DNA of 64,000 nucleotides, from assembly GCA_948099385.1 (NCBI GenBank), contig CANUEZ040000062.1, positions 3,217,501-3,281,500 on the forward strand, written 5' to 3'. Source of the DNA: Fasciola hepatica (Eukaryota; Platyhelminthes; Trematoda; Plagiorchiida; Fasciolidae). The position numbers and the translations under genes were made by a program. Below are positions 1 through 12,900 of the stretch, one piece after another (positions within the stretch are counted from its first letter, which is position 1; every line of letters starts with the position of its first letter). Below the pieces are notes generated by a model. It saw nothing but the letters and a program-made list of their open reading frames with translations. It searched no databases and was not told where the DNA came from.

Positions 1-1289
1 GCGGGAATTACATCCAAACCTCGAGCCTGACAACCCTGGCGGACTCCCAGTCTTTGGTAGATGGCTAAAGGCAAACTTTTCCCGCCGGATTACTTGCCGT
101 TTTATTATAGTGGCTGGACTTCTGAGGTTTAGACTTCATGCGGAGAAACACAGAAGAGTCTCCAGGCCACAAACACCTTCTCTGCAATGCTATGATCTTG
201 AGTTCTACTTCAACGTTTTTGGGAGACGGTTGTGGTTTGCGGACAATGGTGAAGGTGAGTTTCTACAAACTTTTAAGATGAATGGTGCATAGACTCTTGG
301 CTGCAAAGTGTGAGTAGACGGTCAGAAAAGGGAATCTCAGTTCAAGAGGAATAAGACTGAAGAAATTGAAATCTAGTTTGAAATTGTGAACAAAGTTTAG
401 AGCGCTGGGGCTGATTTATTATTGGATAAGAAAGGCTGCAAGCAGGACGTCATTTTATGGTCACTTCTAGGGAAGTGGTGTTACCGCCCTTCAGTTACAA
501 TAAATCCACCAGTGAAATCTGGGTCTAGGATGTTTTGGCCTCTTGTGGGAAACTTGGCACACCCTTGCTGAACTAATGGTTCATTTGTATCAATCTCCTC
601 GGTCTCTGCTTTAAAAACTGCACTGCCCTTGCCGCCGTCACCCACAGCTGGTACAGCGGTCGGATTGTAGATTATCTTTCATTTTTCTCCCAGACTTCGA
701 CGACATATCGCCATGACTTAGCTTCACCATGTGGGTCCAGAATTAACCATGCCAATACTTAATTAACATAGCTCAGCCGTGGTGATTGTCCTTCGTAAAA
801 GATCATGGGTCTCTTTCGATTTATCGGACTTCCATTCTGCTCCTACTCTGCCTATCTGCAACGATGATACCACTTAGTAGTATCAAAAGTCACCATGACG
901 GATGATTTTCAGAAATCTTCTCACTGGTGTCACGATCGACTATGAGCCCGATGTTTTACACCAGAATTTCTTTAACATTTCAAGCCAAACACTAACTATA
1001 GTTGTCTTGGGGATTCTCACGCAATTTCTTCCTATCTGACGGCTTCTCTATAACTCGTTTCCCTTGTCAGCCTCGGGTAAGCTTTCGTCAATCATCGTCA
1101 GCATGCCTCACGTATATCTGGACCTTTTGCTATGTATAAAGCTGCTGCTTTCAACATTATCCTTTGTTATTCATGATCACCCTCGGTATTTGATTTCTAA
1201 GTTGATTCGTATTCACTGCATAACTCGATGTCACTTCAGTTCAATGATGCACCTTCCAGGTTTTTTTTACGGGCGGTTTGTCTGCGTCT
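1..1289. other. Unassigned intergenic sequence
   Basis: No reading frame here resembles a protein family that I know, and the open stretches are short and without convincing splice partners. No tRNA, rRNA or recent mobile element was recognised. Probably decayed repeat or intergenic DNA. Confidence 0.5.
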
Positions 1290-1435
1290 CCTGCCTTTAG
1301 AACATGATAATATTTCATTCTGCTAAGTAATACTGCATGCTTTGATCGAACCCTTGTGTATGCTTGTTGACCACGGTTGAGGAACATACCATTGTCAGTG
1401 TTATTATTATCATTTTCATTGTTATAAATAGAAAA
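1290..1435 (+). repeat. LINE-type 3' tail ending in an ATT-rich run
   Basis: The stretch has the layout 'gcatgctttgatcg...cttgttgaccacggttgaggaacataccatt' followed by ATT-rich sequence. The same layout, with a similar phrase about a disturbed 'ttgagaagcataccatt' and then an (ATT)n run, occurs at 20,690-20,785 and more weakly at 20,790-20,890. Several copies with one shared end and a simple-repeat tail fit the 3' ends of a non-LTR retrotransposon family. The parent element was not identified. Confidence 0.45.
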
Positions 1436-2939
1436 TGTTTCAAACATTTAGTACAGCTTGGTCGTCAAAACTGTTAAGCTACCCGCCCACCAGCTGATCC
1501 CTGTGCTATGAATATGCTGAAAATCGTAGCATCATTTCATTTACCAAGAAAAGCCCTATGAAAGCGGGGAATATCTCTGTGCAGACTCGGATGGCCAGGC
1601 AACTTGTCAAAAACCTACCCCAACTTCGTGAACCGCGCCCTCAGTTCCAGGAATTTAGGGCCGGCCGATTGCCCCAGCTGAAACGTCTTTAGGATTTTCT
1701 TCAGTTAATTCAGGACCTGCTCCCGTATGGAGTCTATAACCCCTGGTCCTCGGTTTGTGACACGGTAGAGAATATACTCGGCAGCGCGCAAAGCAGAACT
1801 CAAAACTCTGGAGCGGGACAACGTGTATATTGGAGGAGCGCAAATACGTGCAGACTACGTACACAGGCGGAGCAAGTCGCGCCACCAAAAACTAATTGTT
1901 CAAATAAAAAAATTTGTTAGTCTTTGTCATCGAGTGCTGTACTGGTAGCATCACTGCAGCCCTGTCGATTTTATTCACTCCCCGCTGGAAGCTGGTGGGT
2001 CCACCACAGAGCCTGGCTACGCTCTCGGAGTTACCATGGGCCTCGTGAGCTGATTGATTGGATCCCTTTAGTTTTCATACTGGATGACCAAGGATCACAC
2101 CTTGATCTGCACCGTCTGAGGCCTGGCTGGAACCACTCGTAGCGCCAGCAGTCACGACCTCAGTCATGCCATCCGACATATAAGCACTCCGAAGATATTC
2201 ACACGAGAGATTGGAGCCTTCTGATACAGCTTCTCCCCTGTCTGTACACAACGTTTACATGGAACTTGTCACTACACCAGTTATTGATGTCCACCGATGT
2301 CGTTCGTCATATTTCGCCAAATCCGGTTGGTTGGACACCATATACCACTTATACTCCAGGTGATTCCCGCTCACGAGATAAAGTACAGTACCAATATCGA
2401 ACTCCCGTTGATTACTCCTGGACCTTATTCAGGATTACCCAATATCTCAGCTAGAACCTTTAATGATGTATATATCCGTGCACTGCCGGTACCACGCTGT
2501 CCTAGTTTTCAGTGAACAAGCAACATATCAGGCCGTCTACTACAATGATGAATGGTTCGTGGCGGTCTGTGCTCCGCACTCCAGACCGTCTCTCTATGGT
2601 AGACACCTATTACCCCGGATACAAGGTGCTAGCTTGATCGCCAGAATGGTCTAAAGAAGGGGCAGCAAGTCAGCAGTTCCGACGGTTGCCACAAGACGGT
2701 CCAAGTCAATGGAATTGTTGAAGAACGGTTTGCGTTGAATCTCTAACGAACCGGTTTACTTTTTAGAGAGACACCGGACTAGATACAGCTTAGCGAGCTA
2801 AAGTTCCAAAGGCGCTTAAGTAGAGCAGTCAGAAATGTTCTCCAATTGGCGGGAGATAAATTTCTGTAGAGCAAGCAGAACAACAATGGATAGCTCTGTG
2901 GCATCAAGCAAAATAAATACTGCCTAGAGCTAGGCTCTA
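1436..2939. other. Unassigned intergenic sequence
   Basis: No recognisable gene. A stretch near 2,085-2,130 matches one near 19,590-19,635, and the two can encode related short peptides sharing the motif HRLRP, so at least part of this interval is a dispersed repeat. Nothing else could be identified. Confidence 0.4.
2085..2132 (+). repeat. Dispersed repeat, copy 1
   Basis: About 45 bp resemble 19,588-19,636 at roughly 80% by eye, in the same orientation (shared core 'gatgacc.aggtc.cac..ttga'). Translated in one frame both give a peptide with DxGxHxDxHRLRPxWN, which hints at a decayed coding repeat of unknown type. Confidence 0.4.
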
Positions 2940-4790
2940 ATTATTTGTAATGATTGTTTGTTTTGGAGGCCCCCGAATGAGAAGAAAGGAAGAAAACGTT
3001 TGAGTTGCGTGGCCAAGGATCAGATAGCCACAAAGTATGCTATATTGGCATGAATGGATGGAGGCATTTTAAAAAACGGGAGCGACGAACGCCTGAAGTA
3101 AAGAGCGATTCGGATGGCAGCAGCTGTTCGGAAGAATCAAGACAAGGTGAACTTGAGGCGCAGATATAGGCAAGATGAACGCGTATCATGAGGAGTGGCT
3201 GCATGGTGGCGAGTAAACTAGCCGGCGAAGAATTGGAGGATTTTGAGGAGATAGGCGGGTACGTATATGTTTGTTTGTACAGGAGCAGGAGCAATTAGCA
3301 GTGAAGTGGCAGAATATGGAGGTAGCAGGGCATGGGAGACACTGGTGGGGTTGGTTCAAATAGTATAGAACTAACTTGGATAATTCCTGATGATTTTGTT
3401 TGACAAGTAGACTAGGAGGATAAACTGAGAAAAAGAAACAAGTCTCTAAGCACAGAAAGGACGGCTGTGACCATGAGTTGATAGACGAGAGAACATAAAG
3501 GAAAGGATCGAAGAGGACAGGTAAGAGCGAACCTATTGTACTGTGACATGAGGCAACGGTTGAAGGTGAGTGGAGCATTACGAAATGAAAGTACATTATG
3601 CAGAAGGAAGACGGCCGTGAAAGTGGCTGGATAAAGCAGAGCGAATGGAAATACTGAATGGTTGGAGTAGTGCAAAATGTAAGTGGAGAAAGGTGACCTG
3701 GGGGTGAGACGAACTGTGGTGCAAAGATGCAGTAATTGTGACGGCGAATAACGCAGGACAGAAGTAAAGAAGCGAAGGATTAGAAACATTAGGTGATGGC
3801 AGATCATATGATTTGAAAACGTATGTGAAAGTACTGACTTAACGATGGCTTCACTTTAGGTGGCTCGTGGAAAAATCAGAGCAACCTGAAAGGCACACTA
3901 AAGGTGACTGTGGCTAGCAATGTACGGAACAGAGGAAAGTACTGGCCAAACGGAAACAGAAAAGAGATGACCACCCAGATCGTTTTGCTGCAGAGGACAC
4001 GGGATGAGGACCGAAAAGAGAAGAAGTGCCCGGACAGGAAAACTTGTGATGGAACAGAAGGCACGAGAAATATGTGTGCGTAGGAGTTGGGAAAATGGAA
4101 CTGGAGAGCTATGTGCCTGTAGGCGACTGCACAAATGGACTGGGTCGGAAGTTGCTAATCGGGACACTGTCCTAGATGAAGATCCACAGAAGAATGGCGA
4201 AGTCAAGCATGGAAAGTATGGTGATGTTGAAGGGGCAATAAATTTGGTTGGTACAATGCAAAGGTTCGAATGGCGAGTTCTTATGTGGTGATTGGTCACG
4301 GTAACGGATGTGCCTGGCGTGTAATGGTGGGAGGTGCAAGAGGGCAGGACGAAAAATAATATGGCAAAATGGTAGCTAGTGAGGTATGTGATTAATTAGC
4401 TTTATATGTATACGGAGGTACCAAGTGAGTACAGATTAGAAGCTGCCAGGGGCGAAATGGGTGGAGAAGGAAATATTGAGGGCTTGGGCGTAGTAAAATG
4501 GATAGTGACATCATATAGTGACGGATGTTGTGGTGGGGAACTATAGGAACAAAAATAGAATGAGCAGGTTTGTATACAGTGGTAGAACGACACTAAAGGG
4601 AAGTGATAAGATTGCTGACGAGAACGATAGATAAGCAAACCGTGGCGGAACGAGAATGGTAGGAGCAAGCGATTAGCAGCCGACAGTGATGAATGCGGTA
4701 GGGCGAGGAGGGTTAGAGCGTGCAAAAGGCAGTCGGTGCTCGTGGGTGGGGCTGACCGTGCGCTTGACACCAATCCTGGAATAAACTTCA
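2940..4790. repeat. Long purine-rich (+ strand) tract, probable old repeat
   Basis: The + strand is strongly enriched in A and G for about 1.8 kb. This opens several long minus-strand frames at 3,040-4,790, but their translations are dominated by Ser, Leu, Phe and Pro and overlap one another in different frames, as expected from composition rather than coding. The tract ends in a segment (4,808-4,922) that is related to 26,159-26,275, where another purine-rich tract ends. The two may be old copies of one long repeat family. No protein motif was found. Confidence 0.4.
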
Positions 4791-4807
4791 CCGGTGAAAG
4801 CAGGAGG

Positions 4808-4922
4808 TGTGATCCACCAGCCTAATTATGCTCGCGCATCATTGCAGACGGCCTGCACTCTCGATGTGCGCCGGCCAAAGTGGGGATCTGACCGCGCCCT
4901 GCTCCGTTGGGATTGGTGTGAG
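4808..4922 (+). repeat. Dispersed repeat, copy 1 (right end of purine tract)
   Basis: This stretch aligns by eye with 26,159-26,275 at roughly 70%. Shared landmarks in the same order are 'gtgatccrcca', 'gccggccaaa', 'ggatctgac' and 'cgc.ctgc.ccg'. Both copies lie at the right end of a purine-rich tract, which supports one underlying repeat family. Confidence 0.5.
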
Positions 4923-4935
4923 CCTTCATTGATGG

Positions 4936-6620
4936 TTTTGCAGGGGTATGATGGCTTTTGCCTCAGAAGCTACACATTCAACCTGTGCTATTAGCAAGCA
5001 GCTATGGACACGTACATTAAAACTTGTAATTAATGTTCCCGACATAAAGTGAATGCGCTGTACGAACACCTTGTCCGACACACATTTTCCTAATCCACGA
5101 AGCCCCTTTCTGACGCTGAAAAGATCAGTGAGCCCCGATGGGATAATATACTTTCGATGGAAACAGCACAATAAGGACTTAGGCTGGGCGAAACGGTTTT
5201 GATCTCGTCTCAGTTGCGAATTTCCGGTGCGCAGTGACACTGCATTCCTTTTTGTTCACCACCTTTTTGTATTTGATCCTTCCTCTACCATTTGAGTATT
5301 CTCATCTTTTTCGTGGTACTTGTTGTTAATCCTGGTAACCACCTAGCCCTTTTAGGGATTGCTGTTTGTTATACCGTTTATCAGAGTTCCCTTTTGTATT
5401 TCTGCGCAAACATTTTCCCTTTGTCTACATCATGGCAACCCGCTCCGTTCACCGAAAACGAGTAAGCCCCCGTTAACCTTTTTTTGGTTTTATTGCATGT
5501 TAACTAATATACTTCAATGCCTTTTCCAGCAGTTGCGTGTTTGACCCCTTTTTTACCCGTTTCTGCGTTTGCATTTGAAATCAAGTCGTACTTGCTCCGT
5601 GAAAAGTCGTTAATTGAGGCCATTCAAACTTGGTCCAACCTTATCGCAACGTCGATGAAAGCTGCGACTTCTACTATTGAAATTTTGGATTTTTCATCTT
5701 ACTTGGTGTTGTTGTCACAGGGGTTATGCTTTTGAGCTTGCTTCTCGAACAGGGCCGAGTAGTATACCAATACTATTGTTGCACCGCAACAGTACCAAGA
5801 TACTGTCCGTCGTTAACTTGTCCCGAGATTGAGACTGGTTCGTTCATCGAAAATGTCCCCCGAACAAGTAATCCCAAAAAGTCCTTAGCTCTCGGTAGGT
5901 TTTCTTCCTCAGGGAGGCAAATAATAATGCACGCTGCGAGTACAGCGACCCTCCCATCACCGATAAAATCGGCCAGCCTCTCTAAATGTGATACCTCTAC
6001 CAAACTGCTATAGATGAAGCATCTTTTTCACCCGCCTCATCGTCGTACGCACTAACTAGCTAGCCCACATACATTGGGCTTCTCATGCTAATCCTTGGCA
6101 ACCCTTCCTGGAAGTCGCCGCTTCGCCACTCCACATCTACAAGTAGAGTCGATCAACCTCCTCCGCTTACTAATGGAGCAGTAATTCTCCACGCCCAAGG
6201 CAAGTCACAGCCATCTAGCTCCACCTTACCACATCTCTCATTCACACTGCAGCAAGCACCTAGCAACCAATCAGCAGCTGCTTGTTTCAGGCCCCTTGCC
6301 CACGTATCATGAGCCTTCAACCCACTCTTTCATACTGACAAGAATGCTACCCACACCCCTTACGCCACCATCGATCTCTACTCCATTCTACCCTACCCAC
6401 CCACTTGGCCTCCCGTTATTGGGTGGATCGTTATGCTCCTTAGGACTTATGCTTGCCACAGTACCGTCCCACTCAAGATCCATTTACCACCTTCCCTTCC
6501 ACTCCCACTCGGCCGGCAAGTCGGGGCCCGCCAACGTCTTAGACCTTCCAGCCCTTCGCAGTCACCAGCACTATGGTCTCCTTCACCCCTTCCTTTAACA
6601 TCTGTGTGCACCCCAGTGCA
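4936..6620. other. Unassigned sequence, C-rich on + from about 6,060
   Basis: No gene was recognised. From about 6,060 to the BEL insertion site the + strand becomes pyrimidine-rich and gives long frames with Pro, Ser, His and Leu bias that show no family resemblance. The same kind of sequence continues at 13,336-13,700, so this is the split target of the BEL insertion. Confidence 0.45.
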
Positions 6621-6625
6621 GCGGC

Positions 6626-7004
6626 TGTTACGAACGTTTGAGCAATGCGTAGCCAAATTCGCAACGGATCCCGAAATCAGAAGGCGATTATCCGTGATAA
6701 TTCTACGATACTAGATTATTAAAATAAACAATGACGTAAGCAATATACAAACCTCAATAATACGATCACAAAGTCTCAACAACGAGAAACCGAATAGCAG
6801 CGTGTGAGCAGACAGCACGTGCGTCACGCAGGTCCTGAACAAGGATGTGCCAAAATAGCGCTCTGGGCGCGAACAAACAACAATTGGTCCAGAAAAACAA
6901 CCAGTTCGTAAAGACAAGTCAATAGTGTATGGAAATGAGTGATGTTGGGAAAAAACACTGAATCGCGAGGGAAAAAGGGGGATTTTCCACGACCGGCTGT
7001 TACA
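6626..7004 (-). repeat. BEL/Pao 3' LTR (left end of element)
   Basis: This 379-bp copy matches 12,952-13,330 at all but one position. As the element reads on the minus strand this is its 3' LTR. Just inside it (7,005-7,024) the minus strand is G-rich with a ggtgggcgg end, which may be the polypurine tract. The base at 6,833 agrees with the solo LTR at 24.4 kb, so the single difference between the two LTRs probably arose in the 5' copy. Confidence 0.95.
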
Positions 7005-7713
7005 CCGCCCACCAAAATCCTCCTGGATCCTTAGCAGAGTCAAAGGTTCGGTATAAAGGTACTGATTCTTCCTACCTGCCTGGGCCCTGCTGTCAGTGCG
7101 CGCGTCTAATGCTCGTCGTCGACGTTCTACTACTGGTCGCACCTAACCCATTGGCTACATAGACGTGAGGCTAGTCTACATCTTCCACAAGACCAAATGA
7201 CCGATGGCGGGCGTGAATGGTCACATAGACGTTGTCCTCGTAAGGGGCCGTCCGGTCCTGGATGTACGCGCTTGAGTGTGTGTGTGTGTGTGTGCGTGCG
7301 TGTGTGTGTGTGTGCCGGGGTTACAATGAAATCACAGTTATGACTACACATCAAAGGAGGACTTTCTGCAATGTCAACAAAAGACCGCGTGGCAAGAAAA
7401 CGAGTAAATGTAGCATGCATGTGTGACCTGAGCTCCACTACTTCCACATGTGCAAGGGGCATTCGGTAGCGTCAACAAAAGGCGAACAAAGAACACTGTC
7501 ACATGTATGATGGGTTTACGGGATGTAGAGTGCGTCGTGCATGCGTGTATGTATCGGGATGTATAATGGAATCGCACTCATCACCACATATCGGAAAGAA
7601 CCTTCTGTAATGTCAACGAAGGGACCGCGAGCACCTTAACGTGTTTGACGGAGATTGTGTGGTATATATGGTGTTTCTTTATCCACCTCGATTACTGGTG
7701 TGAAAAAGGTTTA
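7005..7713 (-). other. BEL 3' non-coding region with internal repeats
   Basis: About 700 bp separate the end of pol from the 3' LTR. The interval holds a GT/GC dinucleotide run at 7,274-7,314. It also holds a diverged direct repeat: 7,315-7,390 resembles 7,556-7,630, with shared landmarks 'aatg.aatcgca', 'ctttctg.aatgtcaac' and 'gaccgcg'. A minus-strand frame of 110 codons crosses it (7,130-7,462), but it translates the dinucleotide run and shows no envelope or other family motif. I read the region as non-coding. Confidence 0.6.
7274..7314. repeat. (GT)n/(GC) microsatellite
   Basis: An alternating gt/gc dinucleotide run of about 40 bp lies inside the 3' non-coding part of the BEL element. 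It was therefore carried by, or expanded within, a recent insertion. Confidence 0.9.
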
Positions 7714-9906
7714 CTAGGCCACAGGGTTATCAGCTCCTCCGTCTTCGCTCTCGAGTAGGTTAATACTGCGTATGTCACCAATGAGCACTCCGTTAGCTGT
7801 CTTCACCTTCACCGTTCTTATCATTCCGTCAGTGCTTTTGATGGTTTCCGTAACTACTCCCAAAGACCAAGCGCTGAAATGTGCGCGTTCGTCGGCGATC
7901 ATAACCACGTCCCCAACTTTGAATGGTCTTGTTTTGGCCAGCCACTTCTGTCGAGTCTGCAAAGCCGGTAGGTACTCCCGTAGCCATCGCCTCCAGAAGA
8001 CCTTGGCCAGATAGTTCGCTTGCTTCCACCCGTGGAGGTAGCTCCCACGAAGGTTTACCGGCCCTTAGAAACCCTCGTTCGACCTTAGCGTCAATAAGTC
8101 GTTTGGGGTGAGCGCCAGGTGGGTGGGGTCGCCGTTCAATACTGGAACCAGGGGGCGGTTGTTCAGGATTCGCTCCACCTCAGTCATGACGGTGTTCAGG
8201 GTCTCGTCGTCGGGCGGCTGCTGCTCCATGATTGACAGCAATATCCGTCTGGCGGACCGGATCATGCGTTCCCATATGCCGCCTCGGTGACTGGCCTGTG
8301 GGGGGTTGAAATGCCATCGTATGCCGTAGGCCACGGTTCGATTCTGCAGTTCGTCTCTGTTTATGTTCTTGTGCCAACGCTGCAATTCCCGTTGAGCGCC
8401 CACAAAGTTCGATCCATTATCTGAGTATATATCGGCCAGTACGCCTCTTCGGTTGATAAATCTTTGCAAGGCCCGTAGAAACGAATCGGTCGTCATCGAA
8501 TGTGCGACTTCTAGGTGTACCGCACGTGATTTCATGCACGTCATGATACATCCGTATCGCTTTTCTAATCTTTTCCCGCACTTGATCCACAAGGGCCCGA
8601 AATAGTCCAACCCGGTGTCACTGAACGGCCACCAGCCCGTAGTTACCCTGCATTCTGGTAGCGGGGCCATGAGTTGTTTGCCTGCTGTGGCATTGCGTCT
8701 CCTGCATTGCACACACCGTCGGATCACGCGTTTTACAGTCTCTCGTCCTCTCAACAACCAAAAACGCTTTCGGATGACGCTCGTCACGTGACTTTCCCCG
8801 GCATGTCCCTCCACGGCGTGGACGTGTTGAATCATTAGCTCTACTACGGGTTGTCTCGCAGGCAGCAGTATAGGATACTTTGTGTCGAAGTTCAGGTGGG
8901 CGTTGGTCAGCCTACCATCCACCCGCAGCAGTCCATCAATGAGTTTGGGGTTTAAACGCTTCAGCTCGCCTCTTGGAGATGGCATGTCTTCATTGGTCAG
9001 CCCCACTTCTTCCGCCCTCTTGAGTTCTCGGGCGAAAGCCTCGCGTTGTATCATTCTGAAAATATTGTACTCTGCCGCTTGTAGCTCATCGGGACCTATC
9101 GGGCCGACCGGTATCCGACCTGAGGGCCGTAGCCCTTTCATGACTAGTAAACTTATCTTGAACCTGGTTAACCAAACTAGCGAACGAAGCGTCTTCATCC
9201 AGGAAAAAAACCGGACCAGTCGCGATAAAATGGGCGACGCTTCGACGACGTTGGTTGCTATCACTACGCCTTTGATCTCCAGTTCCAATTCCGTAGGGGT
9301 TTTTAATTCGAACACGGGCCAGTCCTGTTTGGGCAATTGCAGGAAGTTCGGCCCTCTCGTCCACGTGTCCAGTTGCCTGAGGTTGTTCGCACCTCGGGAG
9401 CACAGGTCGGCCGGATTATCGCCAGACCTGACATGACTCCACTGGTGCGTGGCCAATTCATCGTGGATAATCGTGAGCCGGTTAGCAACGAAAGTACTAA
9501 ACCGGCTCCGTACGTTGTTAATGTAGTAAAGTACTATCGTTGAATCCGTCCAGAAGCTCACCGACCAAATGTAGAGATCGAAACATCTCTTCACAGCTTG
9601 CACCACCCTGACTGCCAACACGGCTGCGCTGAGTTCAAGGCGTGGGATTGAGACCGACTTCAGTGGAGCAACGCGGGCTTTGGCGATCAGGATCCTCGTG
9701 GTATATTGTCCATCTCCTGCGCACCATCGTCCGTACACCACAGCTCCATAACCGACTTCGGATGCATCGTAAAAGGCATGTAGTTCTCCAGTCCGTGTCG
9801 TATGGCCAGGGGTCAAACATCGTGGTATTCTTATGTCCCCTAATTTCTTCAAGGTGTTCAAAAATTCCTCCCAGTCCAGCCGGTCCCCTCGGTCCAGTGA
9901 CTGGTC
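7714..9906 (-). pseudogene. BEL pol, RNase H and integrase part, broken by stops
   Basis: This is the continuation of the gag-pol frame after the TGA at 9,907-9,909; no frameshift is needed. A second in-frame stop, TAA, lies at 8,065-8,067, leaving about 117 further codons in the same frame to 7,714. Counting from 9,861: RNase H residues Asp31 (YDAS), Glu76 (RLEL), Asp105 (WTDS) and Asp148 (SGDNPAD). The integrase zinc motif has His near 346/353 and CVQC at 383-386. The integrase core has Asp419 (LDYFG), Asp481 (SDNGS) and Glu530 (GIWERM). All catalytic residues are present. The part beyond the TAA looks like the C-terminal integrase DNA-binding domain (PFKVGDVV, IADERA). Family known: removes the RNA strand during reverse transcription and inserts the cDNA. 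Confidence 0.9.
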
Positions 9907-12900
9907 TCAATCAACTTTCTTACGGCACAGCCGCTGCAGCAAGATCTTTCCGGGTAGCAGCCATGGTGAGACGAAACCGAGCGGGTCGAGCAAACTTGAG
10001 ACGGCAGATAGTATGCCACGACGGGTTATTGGCAGCTCGGGAACGTTCAGTTCGAAAACAAAATCGTCCGTTTCCGCGTCCCATTGTATCCCTAAAGTGC
10101 GCTCGATAGGAAGTGGAGAGCCGTCCAAATCTCTTACCCTTTCGACCTTTTCGTGATACGGGATGACCTTCAGCACTTCCGAAGCGTTCGACATCCATTT
10201 AGTTAGATGGAAGCCACCCTCTTCCAGCAATCTCGTCAGACCCCTGAACTGCTCTAGAGCTGATTCCACATCATCGAATGACCCAAGGTAGTCGTCGACG
10301 TAGAAGTTCCTGCTGACGCTTTCCACCACCGTCCGATGTACCAGATCGCCATGTTTGTTCGCTGATTCTCGGAGGGCGTAGTTGGCACAAAATGGTGACG
10401 ATATGGCTCCGAAGGGGTGGACGGTCATTCTATAATTCACCACTGCGTTGTCCCGGTCGTTCCCTTCCCACCACAGGAAACGCAAAGCATCTCGTTCTCC
10501 TACCGGAATCTTCACCTGATGGAACATTTCCCTAATGTCGGCAGACAAAGCCACTTTACCCACTCTGAAACGGCACAGAACATCGATCAGTGGTGTGGTC
10601 CAGTCAGGCCCCTGTAGTAGGCGATCGTTTAACGACTTGCCCTGGAACTTGGCCGCACAGTCGAAAACCACCCGCAGTTTATTGGGTTTCTTGGGGTTGA
10701 TAACCGGATGGTGAGGCAGATACCAGATACCCCTTTTGCTGTCGGTGTTAACAGGCACCCTTTCAACGTAACCGAGGTCCTCGTTTCGCTTCATCAAATC
10801 CGCGTATCGTTCCCACAGATTCTGGTCTCGAATGAAGCGTTCTTTTAGTCGTAGTAATCGTTGGAGAACATAATTTCTGTTGTCAGTCCACGGGTCGACC
10901 GGTGTGCGCCATGGGAGGGGAACCTCGAACTGTTTTTTGAGGCCTCTAGAGCCTTGCCGCACCGTTTGTAGAGCGAAGTGATCCTCTTGAGACAACGTCG
11001 GTCTTTCGTCCCCAATGTCATGAAACTCCTTTTCATAAAGCCGTTGCAGATGATACTCTATGCGGTCCGTTTCGGCGGATAAGTAATTCACGGAACCGCG
11101 TACCCCTACTGGACCGTATAACATCCATCCCAGAGCCGTGCGTACGGCATAAGGTGCCTGGCGGTCGCCCACTCTTTGGTCAAGCACCCAATGCGCCTCT
11201 GGCACGTCGCATCCGATGAGGAGATCCACCTCATCATCTTCCCAGTCTACGACGGTTACATCCTGCAGGTGGGGCCATCGAGTCAAGATTGCGTTCACCG
11301 ACCTTGGTGCTCGCATGGGAAGATCCGCTAACGTGAATGCCTCCGTTGGTTCAATTTCCTCGTTAGTGTCTAGAGAGATGAGTTGCAGCCTTAATCTACC
11401 GGCAGTCATTACCTGTGTTCCGCCCACCGTGCTCACTGCTAACGACGTCGCACCTTTAGCCAGTTGGTGTTTGTCGGCAAACCGCTCTTTCACTAAAGTG
11501 GTGTCGGATCCACTATCAACGAAAGCCAACGCCTTGACTATCCCAGTCGGAGTCACTACTCCCACGGCCACTACGCCTAAACGTACCGGTTTACTGGCAG
11601 ATTGTGAAGTTGAACAAATCACGCTGGGCTTGGCACTCGCCTCGGATATGGTTATTCTCGCCTGATGCAGCAGCCGATGGTGTCTGCCCGTGCAGCCCTC
11701 GTAACCACATCGATTCCTTGTTCTACAGGCTGCTGCCCGGTGCGTGGTGTTGAGACAGATGAAACATGCTCCTGCCATCCTCGCCATTCCCCACCGTTCG
11801 TCTATTGTGGCATTGCCGAACTTGGGGCATTCTGGTAGGCCATGGCTAGTACCACAGGATCTGCAATTTGGTTTCGCCGTAGCATCTCGTGAAATGACGT
11901 GTGTGTTGGTCCAAGGCTGGTACTTTGGATGTTCCCGTACAGGGGTTTGGACTTGGCTAGTACCGGGCTTGTTTGCTCGGTTGCTGTCCCGGATGAGTCG
12001 GCCGAATCTGCTGTCAGCTATCTTCGTTTGCCTGTCTAAGTATTCAGTCAGGTCTTCGAAGTTGGCTTCTCTGTCGCCTCGGCTTATCCGTTCAGCTTCT
12101 TCCGCCCACCGACCCTGTAGTTCGGGAGAGAGGTGACGGACTATGCCTTCCAAAGTGTGCATGGCGTCTAGGTCAGCTCTGTAACCTAAATGGTCGAGGG
12201 CTATTGAGCAGTTCTGCATCTTGATCACCAGGTCGGCCATGGTGTAGACGTCGCCCTTGGTTTTCTTTGCCTCTGCCATCACGCCCTCTATTAGGTTACG
12301 GGCTACTTTGAAAGGTTGGCCAAACAAGTCCCTCAGAATCTTTCTTGCCCTTGTGTAGCCTTGTTCTGGATCGAGCATGGTGCATCCGTCGATAGCTTCT
12401 CTTGCTCGGCCTCGGCAGTAGTGAGTAAGGTAAAGAAGCCTTTGCCCAGGGTCGGTTACCTTGTTTTCAACGAACGTCTCGAACTGTTTGACAAACTTGC
12501 AATATTGCTCAGCTCGCCCGTCGAAAACCGTTAGCTCCACTCTAGGCAGATCGATCGATGGTGGTTTGTAGTCGGCGACCTGCGTGGGGTTCCCTACCTT
12601 ATTGCACTCTAACCTATCGGAAGTGTCGAAGTCACTGGTCCTATACTCTCGCTGTTTCTGTGTACACTTCTCTGCTTCATGCGCCTGTAGTCTAGCCGAA
12701 AGTAACTGTTGCTCTAGTTCTATTATTCTCAGCTTATATAAATCAACGTCCTTACGATCAATATTGCCTTCAATAACACATGAGCTAGCACTGACAGGAC
12801 TAGGCGATCTAGCATTAACTAAAGAATCATAAGTACCCAAAACCTCCCCAGAGACTTGCCGTATTACTTCCTGTCCGGGTTCGACTGCCTTTGATCCTTT

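Noticed and set aside
3040..4791. Long minus-strand frames as possible genes
   Set aside because: They overlap each other in several frames, are low in complexity (Ser, Leu, Phe, Pro) and follow from the purine skew of the + strand. No family motif or splice signal supports them.
7130..7462. 110-codon frame in the BEL element as an envelope or accessory gene
   Set aside because: It translates through the GT/GC repeat, lacks a signal peptide or membrane segment pattern, and has no family resemblance.
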